A stretch of 63,645 nucleotides of DNA from Streptomyces flaveolus (GTDB lineage: Bacteria > Actinomycetota > Actinomycetes > Streptomycetales > Streptomycetaceae). Position 1 is the stretch's first letter, and each line of letters begins with the position of its first letter. The notes under the pieces are model-generated. The model saw only the letters and a program-made list of their open reading frames with translations, had not been told where the DNA came from and did not search any database. Below, one piece after another: positions 15,402 to 23,732 of this stretch. A program made the translations under genes and the position numbers. The stretch spans positions 1 to 63,645 of the forward strand of contig NZ_JNWV01000044.1 in assembly GCF_000716535.1 (NCBI RefSeq). Direction: 5' to 3'.

Positions 15402-16853
15402 TCAGGCCGGGTCGGCGATGTGCTCGGCCGGGGCGTCGCTCTCCGCGGCCGGCGCGGGCTGCGGCCGGCCCGGCAGCAGCAGGCCCGCCAGGAGGACGAC
15501 GACGGCCGCGACGACGGGCCACCAGAAGGCGTCGGAGTACGAGCCGGCGGTGGGCGTGTGGTGCGCTCCGCCGCCCTGGAGGATGAGGGCCACGACGGCG
15601 ATGCCGAGCGAGGCGCCGATCTGGTTCAGGATGAAGACGGCGCCGGTCGCCCCGGCCACCGCCTCGCCGGGCACGGTGCGGTAGACCGAGCCCATGGTGG
15701 GGGCGCCGACCAGACCCATGCCGAAGCCGGCGGCGAGCTGGGCCGCGGTGAGCGCGACCTGCGAGGTGCCGTTGTCGGCCTGGGTGAAGACCAGCGCGCC
15801 GATCCCGATCAGGGCCGCGCCGAGGGGCACCAGCCGCCGGGCGCCGAACTTGTCGGCCAGGTTGCCCGCGACGGGCATGCCGATCAGGGTGCCGAAGCCG
15901 AGCGGGGCGAGCAGCAGCCCCGACTCCAGCACGCTGTGGCCGCGCTGCTGGTAGTACAGCGGCAGCAGGAACAGCAGCGAGAACAGGCCGCCGCCGAGCA
16001 GGAACATGGTGGTCACGCTGGCCGAGAAGCCTCTGCTGGAGAAGAGCCGCAGATCCAGCAGGGGGGTGCCCTCGGTGCGCAGGGCGTGCACGCCGTAGGC
16101 GACGAACAGGGCCACGCCGACGACGAGCCCGACGATCACGCGGGTGCTGCCGAAGCCCGCGGAGCCGGCCTGGGACAGGGCGTACACGAGCGCGGCGAAC
16201 CCGGGCGGCAGCAGGGCCACGCCGACCGCGTCGAGCGGGGCGGAGGCGCCGCCGCTGGGCGGGTCGGCGGGCAGCACGCGGATCGCGAGGACGATCGCGG
16301 CGAGCGCGAAGGGCACGTTCACGAGGAACATCCACTCCCAGGACAGGTTGTCCAGGAGCAGACCGCCGATGATCGGTCCGACGACCGGGCCGAGGGTGAT
16401 CGGCACCGAGATCAGGCCCATGACGCGGCCCATGCGCTGCGGGCCCGCGGCGGTGGCGACGACGGTCATCATGATCGGGTCGACCATGCCGCCGCCGAGG
16501 CCCTGGAGGATGCGGAACGCGATCAGCGACTCGGCGTTCCAGGCGAGGGCGCACAGCACCGAGCCGGCCAGGAAGAGGCTCAGGCCGAGCAGCCACATGC
16601 GCTTGGCCCCGAAGCGGACCAGGGCCCAGCCGGCCAGCGGGATGGCCAGGGCCACGGCCAGGAGATAGCCGGTGGTCACCCATTCGATCGTGCCGAGCGA
16701 GGCCTTGAACTCGCCGCCCAGGGTGCTGATGCCGACGTTGACGATCGTCGCGTCCAGGTACGACATCATCCCGCCGAGCACCATCACGCCCACGAGCGTG
16801 AGCAGCGGGGCGTCGAGCCGGGCGGGCGCGCTCTCCGCTTGTGTTTCAGACAC
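15402..16853 (-). CDS. MFS drug exporter, DHA2 (14-TMS) family
   Basis: A 483-residue exporter. The first segment carries [11 protein letters not shown], a DHA2 signature (motif D1), followed by [11 protein letters not shown] (motif A) and a motif C-like [15 protein letters not shown]. About 14 hydrophobic segments are visible, so this is a proton-driven efflux pump. It is divergent from a TetR gene 79 bp away, the standard arrangement of a self-resistance exporter and its repressor. Abyssomicin clusters have the same pair (AbyD/AbyC). Confidence 0.93.
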   Translation of the reverse strand: MSETQAESAPARLDAPLLTLVGVMVLGGMMSYLDATIVNVGISTLGGEFKASLGTIEWVTTGYLLAVALAIPLAGWALVRFGAKRMWLLGLSLFLAGSVLCALAWNAESLIAFRILQGLGGGMVDPIMMTVVATAAGPQRMGRVMGLISVPITLGPVVGPIIGGLLLDNLSWEWMFLVNVPFALAAIVLAIRVLPADPPSGGASAPLDAVGVALLPPGFAALVYALSQAGSAGFGSTRVIVGLVVGVALFVAYGVHALRTEGTPLLDLRLFSSRGFSASVTTMFLLGGGLFSLLFLLPLYYQQRGHSVLESGLLLAPLGFGTLIGMPVAGNLADKFGARRLVPLGAALIGIGALVFTQADNGTSQVALTAAQLAAGFGMGLVGAPTMGSVYRTVPGEAVAGATGAVFILNQIGASLGIAVVALILQGGGAHHTPTAGSYSDAFWWPVVAAVVVLLAGLLLPGRPQPAPAAESDAPAEHIADPA

Positions 16854-16889
16854 GGTAACTCCTTTGAACCGTCTCGCCCATCAATCTTT

Positions 16890-16899
16890 ACTGGGTAGT
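16890..16899. promoter_or_regulatory. Candidate TetR operator in the MFS/TetR divergent promoter
   Basis: The 79-bp region between the divergent genes is AT-rich compared with its surroundings. It contains ACT-GGGT-AGT inside an imperfect inverted repeat flanked by AAT and ATT. A single operator could control both genes. The exact boundaries are uncertain. Confidence 0.35.
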
Positions 16900-16932
16900 T
16901 CATTTCTATGGCTGGGATGGTAGCATGGCCGT

Positions 16933-17616
16933 ATGAGCGTTGGCGAGACCCCGAAGAGCGGCACGGCCCCGGCGGAACGCGGCCGTATGGACAAGCGACG
17001 TGCGATCGTGGAAGCGGCCCTGCGGGTGTTCTCCCGGGTCGGTTACACCCAGGCGAGCCTCGACATGATCGCCACGGAGGCGGGTGTCGCGAAGCCGACG
17101 ATCTACAACCACCTCGGCTCCAAGGAGAACCTGTTCCGGCACGTCATGACGGAGACCGCGGCCCGGTCGAACGCCAAGACGCTGCAGGTCCTGGAGTCCT
17201 TCCCGAACGACCCCGACCAGCTGCGGCCCGGACTGCAGGACGTGGCGCACAAGCTGGTCGACTGCTACTGCGACGAGCAGTCGGAGGCGGTGCGCCGGCT
17301 GCTGTACGCGGAGGCGGTGCGCTTCCCCGACCTCTTCGACGAGGTGCGGGCCAGCGGCCCCAACCAGTTCACCGACGCCCTCGCCGGCCGTCTGGCCCGC
17401 CTGGCCAACGCCGGCCACCTCCGCATCGAAGACCCCGAACGGGCCGCCAACCAGTTCATCGCCCTCGTCTACGACGAACTCCCCGAACTGAGCGCCCTCG
17501 GCACCCGCCCCCTCGTCCCCGACCAGGTCGAGAAGATCGTCGCGGCCGGAGTGGACACGTTCCTGCGGGCCTTCGGCGCGGACCGTCCCGCGGCCGGCCC
17601 GGACAGCGCCGGCTGA
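16933..17616 (+). CDS. TetR-family transcriptional repressor
   Basis: A 227-residue regulator. The N-terminal HTH (about residues 20-65) includes AGVAKPTIYNHLGSKENLF, typical of TetR; the rest is a helical ligand-binding domain with a C-terminal region of the TetR_C AcrR-like kind. It is divergent from the DHA2 exporter and likely represses it until the exporter substrate binds. ATG 16933 was taken as the first start in frame close to the divergent promoter; Met19 is an alternative that would begin nearer the HTH. Confidence 0.92.
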   Translation: MSVGETPKSGTAPAERGRMDKRRAIVEAALRVFSRVGYTQASLDMIATEAGVAKPTIYNHLGSKENLFRHVMTETAARSNAKTLQVLESFPNDPDQLRPGLQDVAHKLVDCYCDEQSEAVRRLLYAEAVRFPDLFDEVRASGPNQFTDALAGRLARLANAGHLRIEDPERAANQFIALVYDELPELSALGTRPLVPDQVEKIVAAGVDTFLRAFGADRPAAGPDSAG

Positions 17617-17650
17617 GCGGCGGTTCCCGCGGGGCGCGGGACGCACCGGC

Positions 17651-17682
17651 GGCCACGGTGAGCCCTCGGCTCCACCGTGGCC
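17651..17682. terminator. Bidirectional hairpin between convergent TetR and flavin reductase genes
   Basis: Arms GGCCACGGTG (17651-17660) and CACCGTGGCC (17673-17682) are perfectly complementary. It lies in the 100-bp gap between the two convergent stop codons and so can end both transcripts. Confidence 0.65.
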
Positions 17683-17716
17683 GGCAGGTCCCCGACCTGG
17701 CGTCAGCGTCCCGGCC

Positions 17717-18235
17717 TCACTCCTCGGCCCCCGCACCCCGCTCCAGGCGCTCGAAGGTGCCGCGGAAGAAGAGGAGGGGATCGCCGTCGCGCAGGGCGTC
17801 GAGGCGGTTCACATGGGCCACCACGATCACGTGGTCGCCCGCGGGGTGTTCCGCCTCCACCGTGCACTCCAGCCAGGCCAGGGCCCCGTCCAGAATGGGG
17901 GCCCCGCCCGGTGAGGAGTGCCAGGGCAGCCCCTGGAACTTGTCGCCGCCGCGCGTCGCCAGCCGGGTCGCGGCCTCCCGCTGCTCGGCCCCCAGGATGC
18001 TGATCGCCAGCAGGCCCGCGGAGCGGATGCGGGGCCAGCTGGTGCTCGTGTGGGCGACGCAGAAGGACACCAGCGGCGGATCCAGGGAGACCGAGCAGAA
18101 CGAGTTCGCCGCCAGGCCGGCCCGGTCGCCGGTCACCGGGTCGCGGCCGGCCACCGCCACCACCCCGGTCGCGAACCGCCCCAGCACATTGCGCAGACAG
18201 CGCGCGCCGCCCTCCAGCTCCAGCACCTCGCTCAC
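17717..18235 (-). CDS. NAD(P)H:flavin reductase (HpaC/RutF-like)
   Basis: A 172-residue flavin reductase-domain protein with FATGVVAVAG, AANSFCSVSLDPPLVSFCVA and a C-terminal PLLFFRGTF segment. It reduces FMN or FAD for a partner monooxygenase, most plausibly the LLM enzyme at 14219. The GTG start at 18235 overlaps the stop of the preceding hydrolase (GTGA), so it is the last gene of the tetronate operon. AbyZ of abyssomicin clusters is of this kind. Confidence 0.9.
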   Translation of the reverse strand: MSEVLELEGGARCLRNVLGRFATGVVAVAGRDPVTGDRAGLAANSFCSVSLDPPLVSFCVAHTSTSWPRIRSAGLLAISILGAEQREAATRLATRGGDKFQGLPWHSSPGGAPILDGALAWLECTVEAEHPAGDHVIVVAHVNRLDALRDGDPLLFFRGTFERLERGAGAEE

Positions 18236-19314
18236 GCCCGCCCCCCTCCGTAGCGCAGCCGGGCGAACTCCCGGGTCAGCGCGAGCCGTTGCTCGCCGTA
18301 CCCGCCCCGCATCCGCAGGACCGACAGCAGCGTCCACAGCCGGGTCTGCGCGAAGAACCGGGGCGAGCCGTGCACGTCGTCGTGGGCCAGCAGCCGCACC
18401 CCGCGCACCCGCTCGCGCAGCAGCGCCGCGTCCCCGGGCGGGATGATCTCGTCACGCAGGCTGGTGACATGGGCGACCGGCACCCGCAGGGCGCTCAGCT
18501 CGTCCGGCGTCAGCGCCCAGGTCTTCAGCGGCCCGTAGACCTCGGCGGACGCCGAGCCCGTCAGATGCGCCAGGGTGTCCGTCGTCACCCGGGGAACGGA
18601 CCGCTGCCACTCGCTGTCGGTGAAGAAGTCGTGCAGCGGCGCCCCCGCCCCCACCACGCCCCTGATCCGCTCGTCGTGCAGCGCGGCGCGCAGCGCCAGA
18701 TGGCCGCTGAAGCTGAGCGCCAGGGTGAACGTCCGGGACACGTCGGCCCGTTCGCCGACCGCGTCCAGCAGCGCCGGGTACATCCGCCAGCTGTCGGCCC
18801 GGTACGGCAGCGTGTTCTCGCCGACCCCCGGCATCTCGGTGACCACGCCCGCGAAACCGAGCGCCCCGAGCTGGAGCAGCACCGGCGCCCACTGCTCCTT
18901 CACCGACACGATCCCGCCGGTCATCACCAGCAGCGGCTTGGGAGCGGCGGCGTCCAGCCCGGACGTCCAGCAGCGGATCCGCCCCTCCGGCAGCTCCACG
19001 TCGAGGCGCTCGATCGCCGGGAACCCCGCACGCCAGGTGTCGAACGCGGCGACGCACCGTTCGAGCGCGGCGGCGCGGGCGGGGCCGTCGACGAAGGGGA
19101 AGCGCGCCATGTTGTAGTGCACGCACGCCTCCAGCGGCTTGCCCTCGGCCTCCAGCCGCGCTGCCTCGGCGGACCACTCGCCCGCCCAGGACCCCGGTGT
19201 GCCGTCCCCGTCGTCCCGGATCCGCGACAGCAAGGGGGCGTAGTGCTCGGGCGCCAGCCCCTGCGACCGGGTGTGCGCGACGACGAAGTTCTTCAGCTCC
19301 GCGATGTCGTTCAT
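18232..19314 (-). CDS. abyA5: Tetronate-forming alpha/beta-hydrolase (acetate-eliminating, AbyA5/Agg5 type)
   Basis: A 360-residue alpha/beta-hydrolase with an extended N-terminal helical region, related to the FrsA-like group. The nucleophile elbow reads LSFSGHLALRAA, preceded by KPLLVMTGGIVSVKEQW; an Asp/His pair is suggested by LRDEIIPP and DDVHGSP. In agglomerin and abyssomicin pathways this family eliminates acetate from an O-acetylated tetronate, leaving the exocyclic methylene used in later cyclisation. The gene overlaps its neighbours on both sides and is the fifth member of an intact cassette, which is the main reason for the assignment. Confidence 0.85.
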   Translation of the reverse strand: MNDIAELKNFVVAHTRSQGLAPEHYAPLLSRIRDDGDGTPGSWAGEWSAEAARLEAEGKPLEACVHYNMARFPFVDGPARAAALERCVAAFDTWRAGFPAIERLDVELPEGRIRCWTSGLDAAAPKPLLVMTGGIVSVKEQWAPVLLQLGALGFAGVVTEMPGVGENTLPYRADSWRMYPALLDAVGERADVSRTFTLALSFSGHLALRAALHDERIRGVVGAGAPLHDFFTDSEWQRSVPRVTTDTLAHLTGSASAEVYGPLKTWALTPDELSALRVPVAHVTSLRDEIIPPGDAALLRERVRGVRLLAHDDVHGSPRFFAQTRLWTLLSVLRMRGGYGEQRLALTREFARLRYGGGRA

Positions 19315-20114
19315 ACGCTCTCCAGCGCCTCCTTGACCTCGGTCAGTACGTCCGCCGCCTCCGCCCCGTCGATGACCCGGTGGTCGAAGGACAGGCTCAG
19401 GCGCATCACCGGAGCCGCCGTGACCACGCCGTCCCGCACCACCGGCCGGTCCAGGATCCGGCCCACCCCGAACGTCGTCGTGGTGCCGCCCACCGACTGG
19501 AAGGAGTCCACCGCGCGGTGCCCCAGCGAGGTCACCGCGAACGTGCCCGTCAGATGCGGGCGCAGCGCCAGCGACTGCGCGGCCTGCCGGAACTGCTTAC
19601 GCCCCTCCAGCCAGGACAGCCGGTGCAGCCGCCGTATCCCCTCGAAGTCCGCGAGCCGCTCCGGATCGCCCTGCCGCACCCGGTCCAGATGCGCCTGGAT
19701 CGCCTCCAGTCCGGCGTCCTGCACGTTCGGCACCACGGTGCCCAGCACCACCCGCCGGCCCTCCAGCGTGCTGTCCATCGCCACCTTGCCGTTGACGAAC
19801 GGATAGCGCGCGATGCGCGGCCGGCGCGGCCCGCCCTGCACGGCGGCGTTGGCCTCCGGATGCTTGGCGAGGACCCGCCCCGCGGCACGCAGCACGTACG
19901 ACGTGGTGCTGAACCGTGTGCCGGCGCGCTCCACGGCCGCCGCCCGGTGCGCGAGCACCCCGGTCATGTCCACCTCGGTGTCGAGGAAGACGGGCGAGAA
20001 GTCCCGGATCACCTCCAGGAAGAACAGCGTGTGACGCCGCTGCCGGGGCAGCGGCTCCTCGACGACCGTCTCGTCGGTCCGCTCGCCCGGCCCCTGTGCC
20101 CTCTCCTCGGTCAT
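19311..20114 (-). CDS. abyA4: Tetronate O-acetyltransferase, E2 (2-oxoacid dehydrogenase acyltransferase)-like (AbyA4/Agg4 type)
   Basis: A 267-residue stand-alone E2 catalytic domain, without lipoyl or peripheral-subunit-binding domains. The active-site motif SFDHRVIDGAEAA supplies the catalytic His and Asp near the C terminus; FAVTSLGHRAVDSF and PVVRDG are further E2 catalytic-domain segments. In agglomerin biosynthesis the equivalent enzyme acetylates the primary hydroxyl of the tetronate. ATG 20114 overlaps the ACP stop; its own stop overlaps the hydrolase start, consistent with coupled translation of the acetylation-elimination pair. Confidence 0.88.
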   Translation of the reverse strand: MTEERAQGPGERTDETVVEEPLPRQRRHTLFFLEVIRDFSPVFLDTEVDMTGVLAHRAAAVERAGTRFSTTSYVLRAAGRVLAKHPEANAAVQGGPRRPRIARYPFVNGKVAMDSTLEGRRVVLGTVVPNVQDAGLEAIQAHLDRVRQGDPERLADFEGIRRLHRLSWLEGRKQFRQAAQSLALRPHLTGTFAVTSLGHRAVDSFQSVGGTTTTFGVGRILDRPVVRDGVVTAAPVMRLSLSFDHRVIDGAEAADVLTEVKEALESV

Positions 20115-20338
20115 GACACCACCGCCAGCCGGTACACGGCCTCCAGGCTGGGCGCCTCCAGCACGTCGGCGAGGGACAGCGGACGCCCTGTCTCCCGTTC
20201 CAGCAGGGTGCACAGCGTCAGCAGGTGCACCGAGTCCCAGGAGTCCACGCTGTCCAGCGCGCGGCCGAGATCCTCGACCGTGACGGGCAGGGCGAGCTCG
20301 TCGCGCAACAGCTCGACGAAGTCTTCGACGGTCTTCAC
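20111..20338 (-). CDS. abyA3: Discrete acyl carrier protein for glyceryl units (AbyA3 type)
   Basis: A 75-residue carrier protein. The phosphopantetheine attachment Ser lies in DSWDSVHLL (about residue 36), a variant of the usual DSL motif that is common in FkbH-associated ACPs. It overlaps the FkbH-like gene by ATGA at its start and the acyltransferase at its end. It would carry the glyceryl group made by the FkbH-like protein and present it to the KAS III enzyme. Confidence 0.92.
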   Translation of the reverse strand: MKTVEDFVELLRDELALPVTVEDLGRALDSVDSWDSVHLLTLCTLLERETGRPLSLADVLEAPSLEAVYRLAVVS

Positions 20339-22239
20339 GGGGTGTCCCCTTCACCAGGTGCGCGGTCGAAACGCGCGGTCAGACGGATGTGCCCGGCGGC
20401 GCCCGGCAGTTCGGCCAGGCCGTGCCGGAACTCGGCCGCCTCCTCGCCGGCCGTGACGGTCTCGAACCCGCCGCGCGGATAGAAGTCGGCGACCTTGCCG
20501 TTCTTCGCGGTACGGCGGTAGGCGGCCCGCACCTCACGCACCCCGCTCTCCCGCGCGTGACGCAGCACCGCGTGCAGCACGGCCTGCTCGATGCCACGCG
20601 CGAACACCCGGCAGCTCAGCAGGAAGTTGTCGATGTGCAGCACGTCGTCCACGTGCCGCAGCAGCACCGCCCCGACCAGCCCGTTGTCGCCGAACCGGTC
20701 CGCGGAGCGCACCCCCAGCACCCGGGCGCCGGGGTCCGCGGCGAGCGCCCGGACGTCGGCGGGCTGGAGCCGCCGCGTGGTCAGGTTGAACTGGTTGGTG
20801 CGCAGGGTGATCTGGGAGATCCGGGCGTGCTCCGCCGGCTCGGCCGGTGCCACCGTCACCGTGATGCCCAGCTCCCGCAGATAGCCGTCGAGGGACTCGA
20901 AGGAGTGCAGGAAGTCCTGCCGGGCCTGCTCCTCGCGGTAGCGGGCGGGGCGCACCAGGTCCTCGTCGGTCAGCTCCCGCGCGGTGAACCAGCCGTCGGC
21001 CAGCAGCCGCTGCGGATGCAGCGCCGGTTCCCCGTCCACCCGCACCACGGCCACGCCCGGCAGCTCCCGCCGGACCAGGCCGCACTCGAAGGAGCTGTCG
21101 TCGACGAAGACGAAGCTGTCGACACCCACGTTCAGCTCACCCGCCAGCTCGGCCAGGTTCTCGTGCTTGGGGCGCCAGTTGGCGCGGACGCGCACGAAGT
21201 CCTCCTCGCGCAGGACGAGTCCGGGATGCTCGCGCAGCGTCTTCTCCACCGGCTCCTGGTCGTTCTTGCTGACGGCGGTGAGCAGGACGCCCTGCGCGGC
21301 CAGTTGCCGGACCACCAGCTGGAAGCGCCGGAACGCCTCACCCCGGTAGCCGCCGTCGGTCTCGATGCCCTCCGGACCGACCTCGCCGAGCACCCCTCCC
21401 CACACCGTCTCGTCCAGATCGAGGGCGAGCACCTTCTTCCCGCCCCCCGACGACAGGCGCGCCAGGTGCCCCACCTCCCGGGCGTACCGGGCGAGCAGCG
21501 CGTCCGACAGGTGCGCTCGGGCGTACACGCTCTGCCGTACGTCACGGACGGCGACGCCCTCGGCGACCAGCGGCAGCAGATCGACCACCACCACCCCGGG
21601 ACACCGCTCGGACAGGCCCAGCAGCCGGGCCTCGGCCCGCCGCCACACCGCGCCCAGCCGGGCCCGCGCCCGCAGGTCGAGCAACTGGGCCGGCACCTCC
21701 CACGACAGCGGCAGCGTGTTGAGGACCAGCGTGGCGCCGGGAGCGGCGGTGCCGCACACCTCCGCGGCGCGCTCGATCAGACCGAGCTTCTCCTCCAGCA
21801 CCCGCTCGACGTCCGTCACCTGCCACGGCGTGGGCAGGGCGTCCGTCACCACCGCCGGATCCAGGACGCACAGCACCAGGTCGGGGCGCGCCGCGTACAG
21901 GTCGCTCGCCGGGTCGGCCAGGTCGAAGAGCCAGCTGTCGAAGTCGGACAGCCGCACCCGCGCCAGCAGTCCGTGCCGGGCCAGCTCCGCGGTCAGCGCG
22001 GGCACCAGGCCCGACAGGGTGCCGTGCCCGGTCACCGCGAGCAGCGGGGCGGGGGTGCCGGGATGGCGGGTGCGCACGTCGTCGGTGTCGAGCCGGGCGA
22101 GCACCCGCCCGGCCCGGACCAGTTCGTCGTCCGGCAGGCCCGCCAGCAGTGTGCGCACCCGCGGATAGCCGGCGGCCAGGCTGCCCTCGCGGTGCAGCCG
22201 GCCCAGCTCCGCCAGGCCGTCGCTCACGTCGCCCGTCAC
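20335..22239 (-). CDS. abyA2: FkbH-like glyceryl-S-ACP synthase (HAD superfamily; AbyA2 type)
   Basis: A 634-residue FkbH-like protein. An N-terminal SGNH/GDSL-like region of about 260 residues precedes the HAD domain with D274-L-D276-E-T278, the DxDxT motif, and FVDDSSFECGLVR further on. A GNAT-like domain fills the last 150 residues. FkbH proteins dephosphorylate 1,3-bisphosphoglycerate and load glyceryl onto the ACP; here this supplies three carbons of the tetronate. The start is a GTG at 22239 close behind GAGG, with another in-frame GTG four codons later. Confidence 0.92.
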   Translation of the reverse strand: MTGDVSDGLAELGRLHREGSLAAGYPRVRTLLAGLPDDELVRAGRVLARLDTDDVRTRHPGTPAPLLAVTGHGTLSGLVPALTAELARHGLLARVRLSDFDSWLFDLADPASDLYAARPDLVLCVLDPAVVTDALPTPWQVTDVERVLEEKLGLIERAAEVCGTAAPGATLVLNTLPLSWEVPAQLLDLRARARLGAVWRRAEARLLGLSERCPGVVVVDLLPLVAEGVAVRDVRQSVYARAHLSDALLARYAREVGHLARLSSGGGKKVLALDLDETVWGGVLGEVGPEGIETDGGYRGEAFRRFQLVVRQLAAQGVLLTAVSKNDQEPVEKTLREHPGLVLREEDFVRVRANWRPKHENLAELAGELNVGVDSFVFVDDSSFECGLVRRELPGVAVVRVDGEPALHPQRLLADGWFTARELTDEDLVRPARYREEQARQDFLHSFESLDGYLRELGITVTVAPAEPAEHARISQITLRTNQFNLTTRRLQPADVRALAADPGARVLGVRSADRFGDNGLVGAVLLRHVDDVLHIDNFLLSCRVFARGIEQAVLHAVLRHARESGVREVRAAYRRTAKNGKVADFYPRGGFETVTAGEEAAEFRHGLAELPGAAGHIRLTARFDRAPGEGDTP

Positions 22240-22243
22240 GTCC

Positions 22244-23278
22244 TCAGCACCCTTCCAGCGCGAAACCGGCCTTGATCCACTTGCTGGACTCGATGGAGAT
22301 CCCCACCGCCCGCCGCCCGGGCCCGAGCGCGTCGGCCAGGGCCCGTTCCAGTTGGAGGAAGACGATGGCGTTGCCGCAGTTGCCGGCCCGGTCCACGCAC
22401 GTCACCTCGTGCGCCCCCGGCAGCGCGAGCCGCTCGGTGATCAACTTGGTCATCCGGCCCGACAGCTGGGGCGGCAGCAGCACATCGACGTCGGCGGGGC
22501 CCCAGCCCACCGTGTCGAGCAGTTCGGCGAGCACCTGCTCGGTCATCTGCGGCACGTGCCGCTCGATCGCCTTGTAGTCCTCGGTGGCGGCGGGCCGGTC
22601 GCTGTCGCGGTCGGCGGGGCCGAACCACTCCAGCACCGCCCCCGGCTCCCGGCCGAGGCCGACCAGGCGGGTGAACACCTCGCGGAGCGCGGCCGCGCCC
22701 GGCGCGGGCCGCGTGCTCAGCACCGCGGCTCCGGCCGCGTCGCCGAACAGCACGTAGTTGACGAGTTCCGCCGGCTGGGCCGTGCGCAGATCGCGCTCGA
22801 CGTCGTAGAACCGGGCGATCACATCGCCGCCCAGCACCAGCACCGTCTCGCCCGACCCGCTGAGCAGCACCTGGCGGGCCACGTCCAGCGCCTGCACCGC
22901 GCCGGAACAGCCGGACTGGAGCTGGAAGGTGCGCACGCCGTCGATGCCGAGCCGGTCCGCGACCATGTTGACCGTGGCCGGCATCAGCCGGTCCGGAGTC
23001 GCGGTGCCCAGCACGATCGCGTCCACCTCGCCCGGATCGACCCCGGCGGCGTCCAGCGCCTTGCGGCCGGCCTCCTCGGCGAGCTCGGCGAGGGTGCCGG
23101 TGATCTTGCCGGACTCCAGGTCCAGGGCGAGATGGCGGGAGCCGGTGCCGATGAACACGTCGACCCACTGCTCCCACAGCGCGTCCATGCCGAAGCACCG
23201 GGCCAGGGCGGCGTTGTCCACGGGCGCCCCCGGCAGCGCCGAGGCCGCCGAACGGATGTACACGTCCCGACCGGTCAT
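22244..23278 (-). CDS. abyA1: FabH-like KAS III for tetronate formation (AbyA1 type)
   Basis: A 344-residue ketosynthase III-fold protein. The nucleophile is Cys124 in QSGCSGAVQ, and a C-terminal GN motif is present (AGNCGNAI). Where FabH has VPHQAN with the catalytic His, this protein reads LPPQLSG, with Pro270 at the His position. Family members in RK-682, agglomerin and abyssomicin pathways join glyceryl-ACP to a beta-ketoacyl chain, forming C-C and C-O bonds of the tetronate. ATG 23278 starts 29 bp after the cyclase stop; the FkbH gene starts 4 bp after its end. Confidence 0.9.
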   Translation of the reverse strand: MTGRDVYIRSAASALPGAPVDNAALARCFGMDALWEQWVDVFIGTGSRHLALDLESGKITGTLAELAEEAGRKALDAAGVDPGEVDAIVLGTATPDRLMPATVNMVADRLGIDGVRTFQLQSGCSGAVQALDVARQVLLSGSGETVLVLGGDVIARFYDVERDLRTAQPAELVNYVLFGDAAGAAVLSTRPAPGAAALREVFTRLVGLGREPGAVLEWFGPADRDSDRPAATEDYKAIERHVPQMTEQVLAELLDTVGWGPADVDVLLPPQLSGRMTKLITERLALPGAHEVTCVDRAGNCGNAIVFLQLERALADALGPGRRAVGISIESSKWIKAGFALEGC

Positions 23279-23307
23279 CGTGGGACCTCTCCTCGGATGG
23301 TGGTGGC

Positions 23308-23712
23308 TCAGTCGGACAGCAGGATCCGGGCCTCGGCGGAGGCGCGGACCCCGGTCATGCGCCAGGTGCGGAAGCCGGTCAGCCCGGCGTAGCGGCCGGA
23401 GGTCCCGGTGGCCGGGTAGTACACCCAGGCGCTGGTGCGGACATCGTTGAAGTCGGCCCAGCCCTCGGCGTGGATCGTGCCGTCCGCGAGGGTGATGTCC
23501 TCGGTGTAGTACGTCATCAGACCGCCGTCGCCGGGGCGTTCGTAGGCGATGCGGAACGAGCCGTGCGAGGTGCCGATCAGCGCACCCGTCTCGTCGTACA
23601 ACTCGTCGTCGAACGTCCCGGTCTGACCGGTCCTGGGGTCGGCGACCTCCACGTCGTCGACCACCTTCACGACGATCTCCTTGGGCACGCGCAGCACGAT
23701 CTGGTCGGCCAT
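23308..23712 (-). CDS. abyU: AbyU-like [4+2] spirotetronate cyclase (small beta-barrel)
   Basis: A 134-residue protein whose sequence is recognisably that of AbyU: IVVKVVDDVEV, TFDDELYDETGA, the Tyr68-Tyr69 pair, AEGWADFNDVRTS and LTGFRTWRMTGVR with Trp117. From memory AbyU is about seven residues longer at its N terminus; with that offset Tyr69 and Trp117 match active-site residues reported for AbyU. The fold is an allene-oxide-cyclase-like beta-barrel that folds the linear tetronate polyketide for an intramolecular Diels-Alder reaction. ATG 23712 follows AGGAGAGGA. It sits directly before the tetronate cassette in the same operon. Confidence 0.92.
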   Translation of the reverse strand: MADQIVLRVPKEIVVKVVDDVEVADPRTGQTGTFDDELYDETGALIGTSHGSFRIAYERPGDGGLMTYYTEDITLADGTIHAEGWADFNDVRTSAWVYYPATGTSGRYAGLTGFRTWRMTGVRASAEARILLSD

Positions 23713-23732
23713 CTCGGTCCTCTCCTGAAGTC

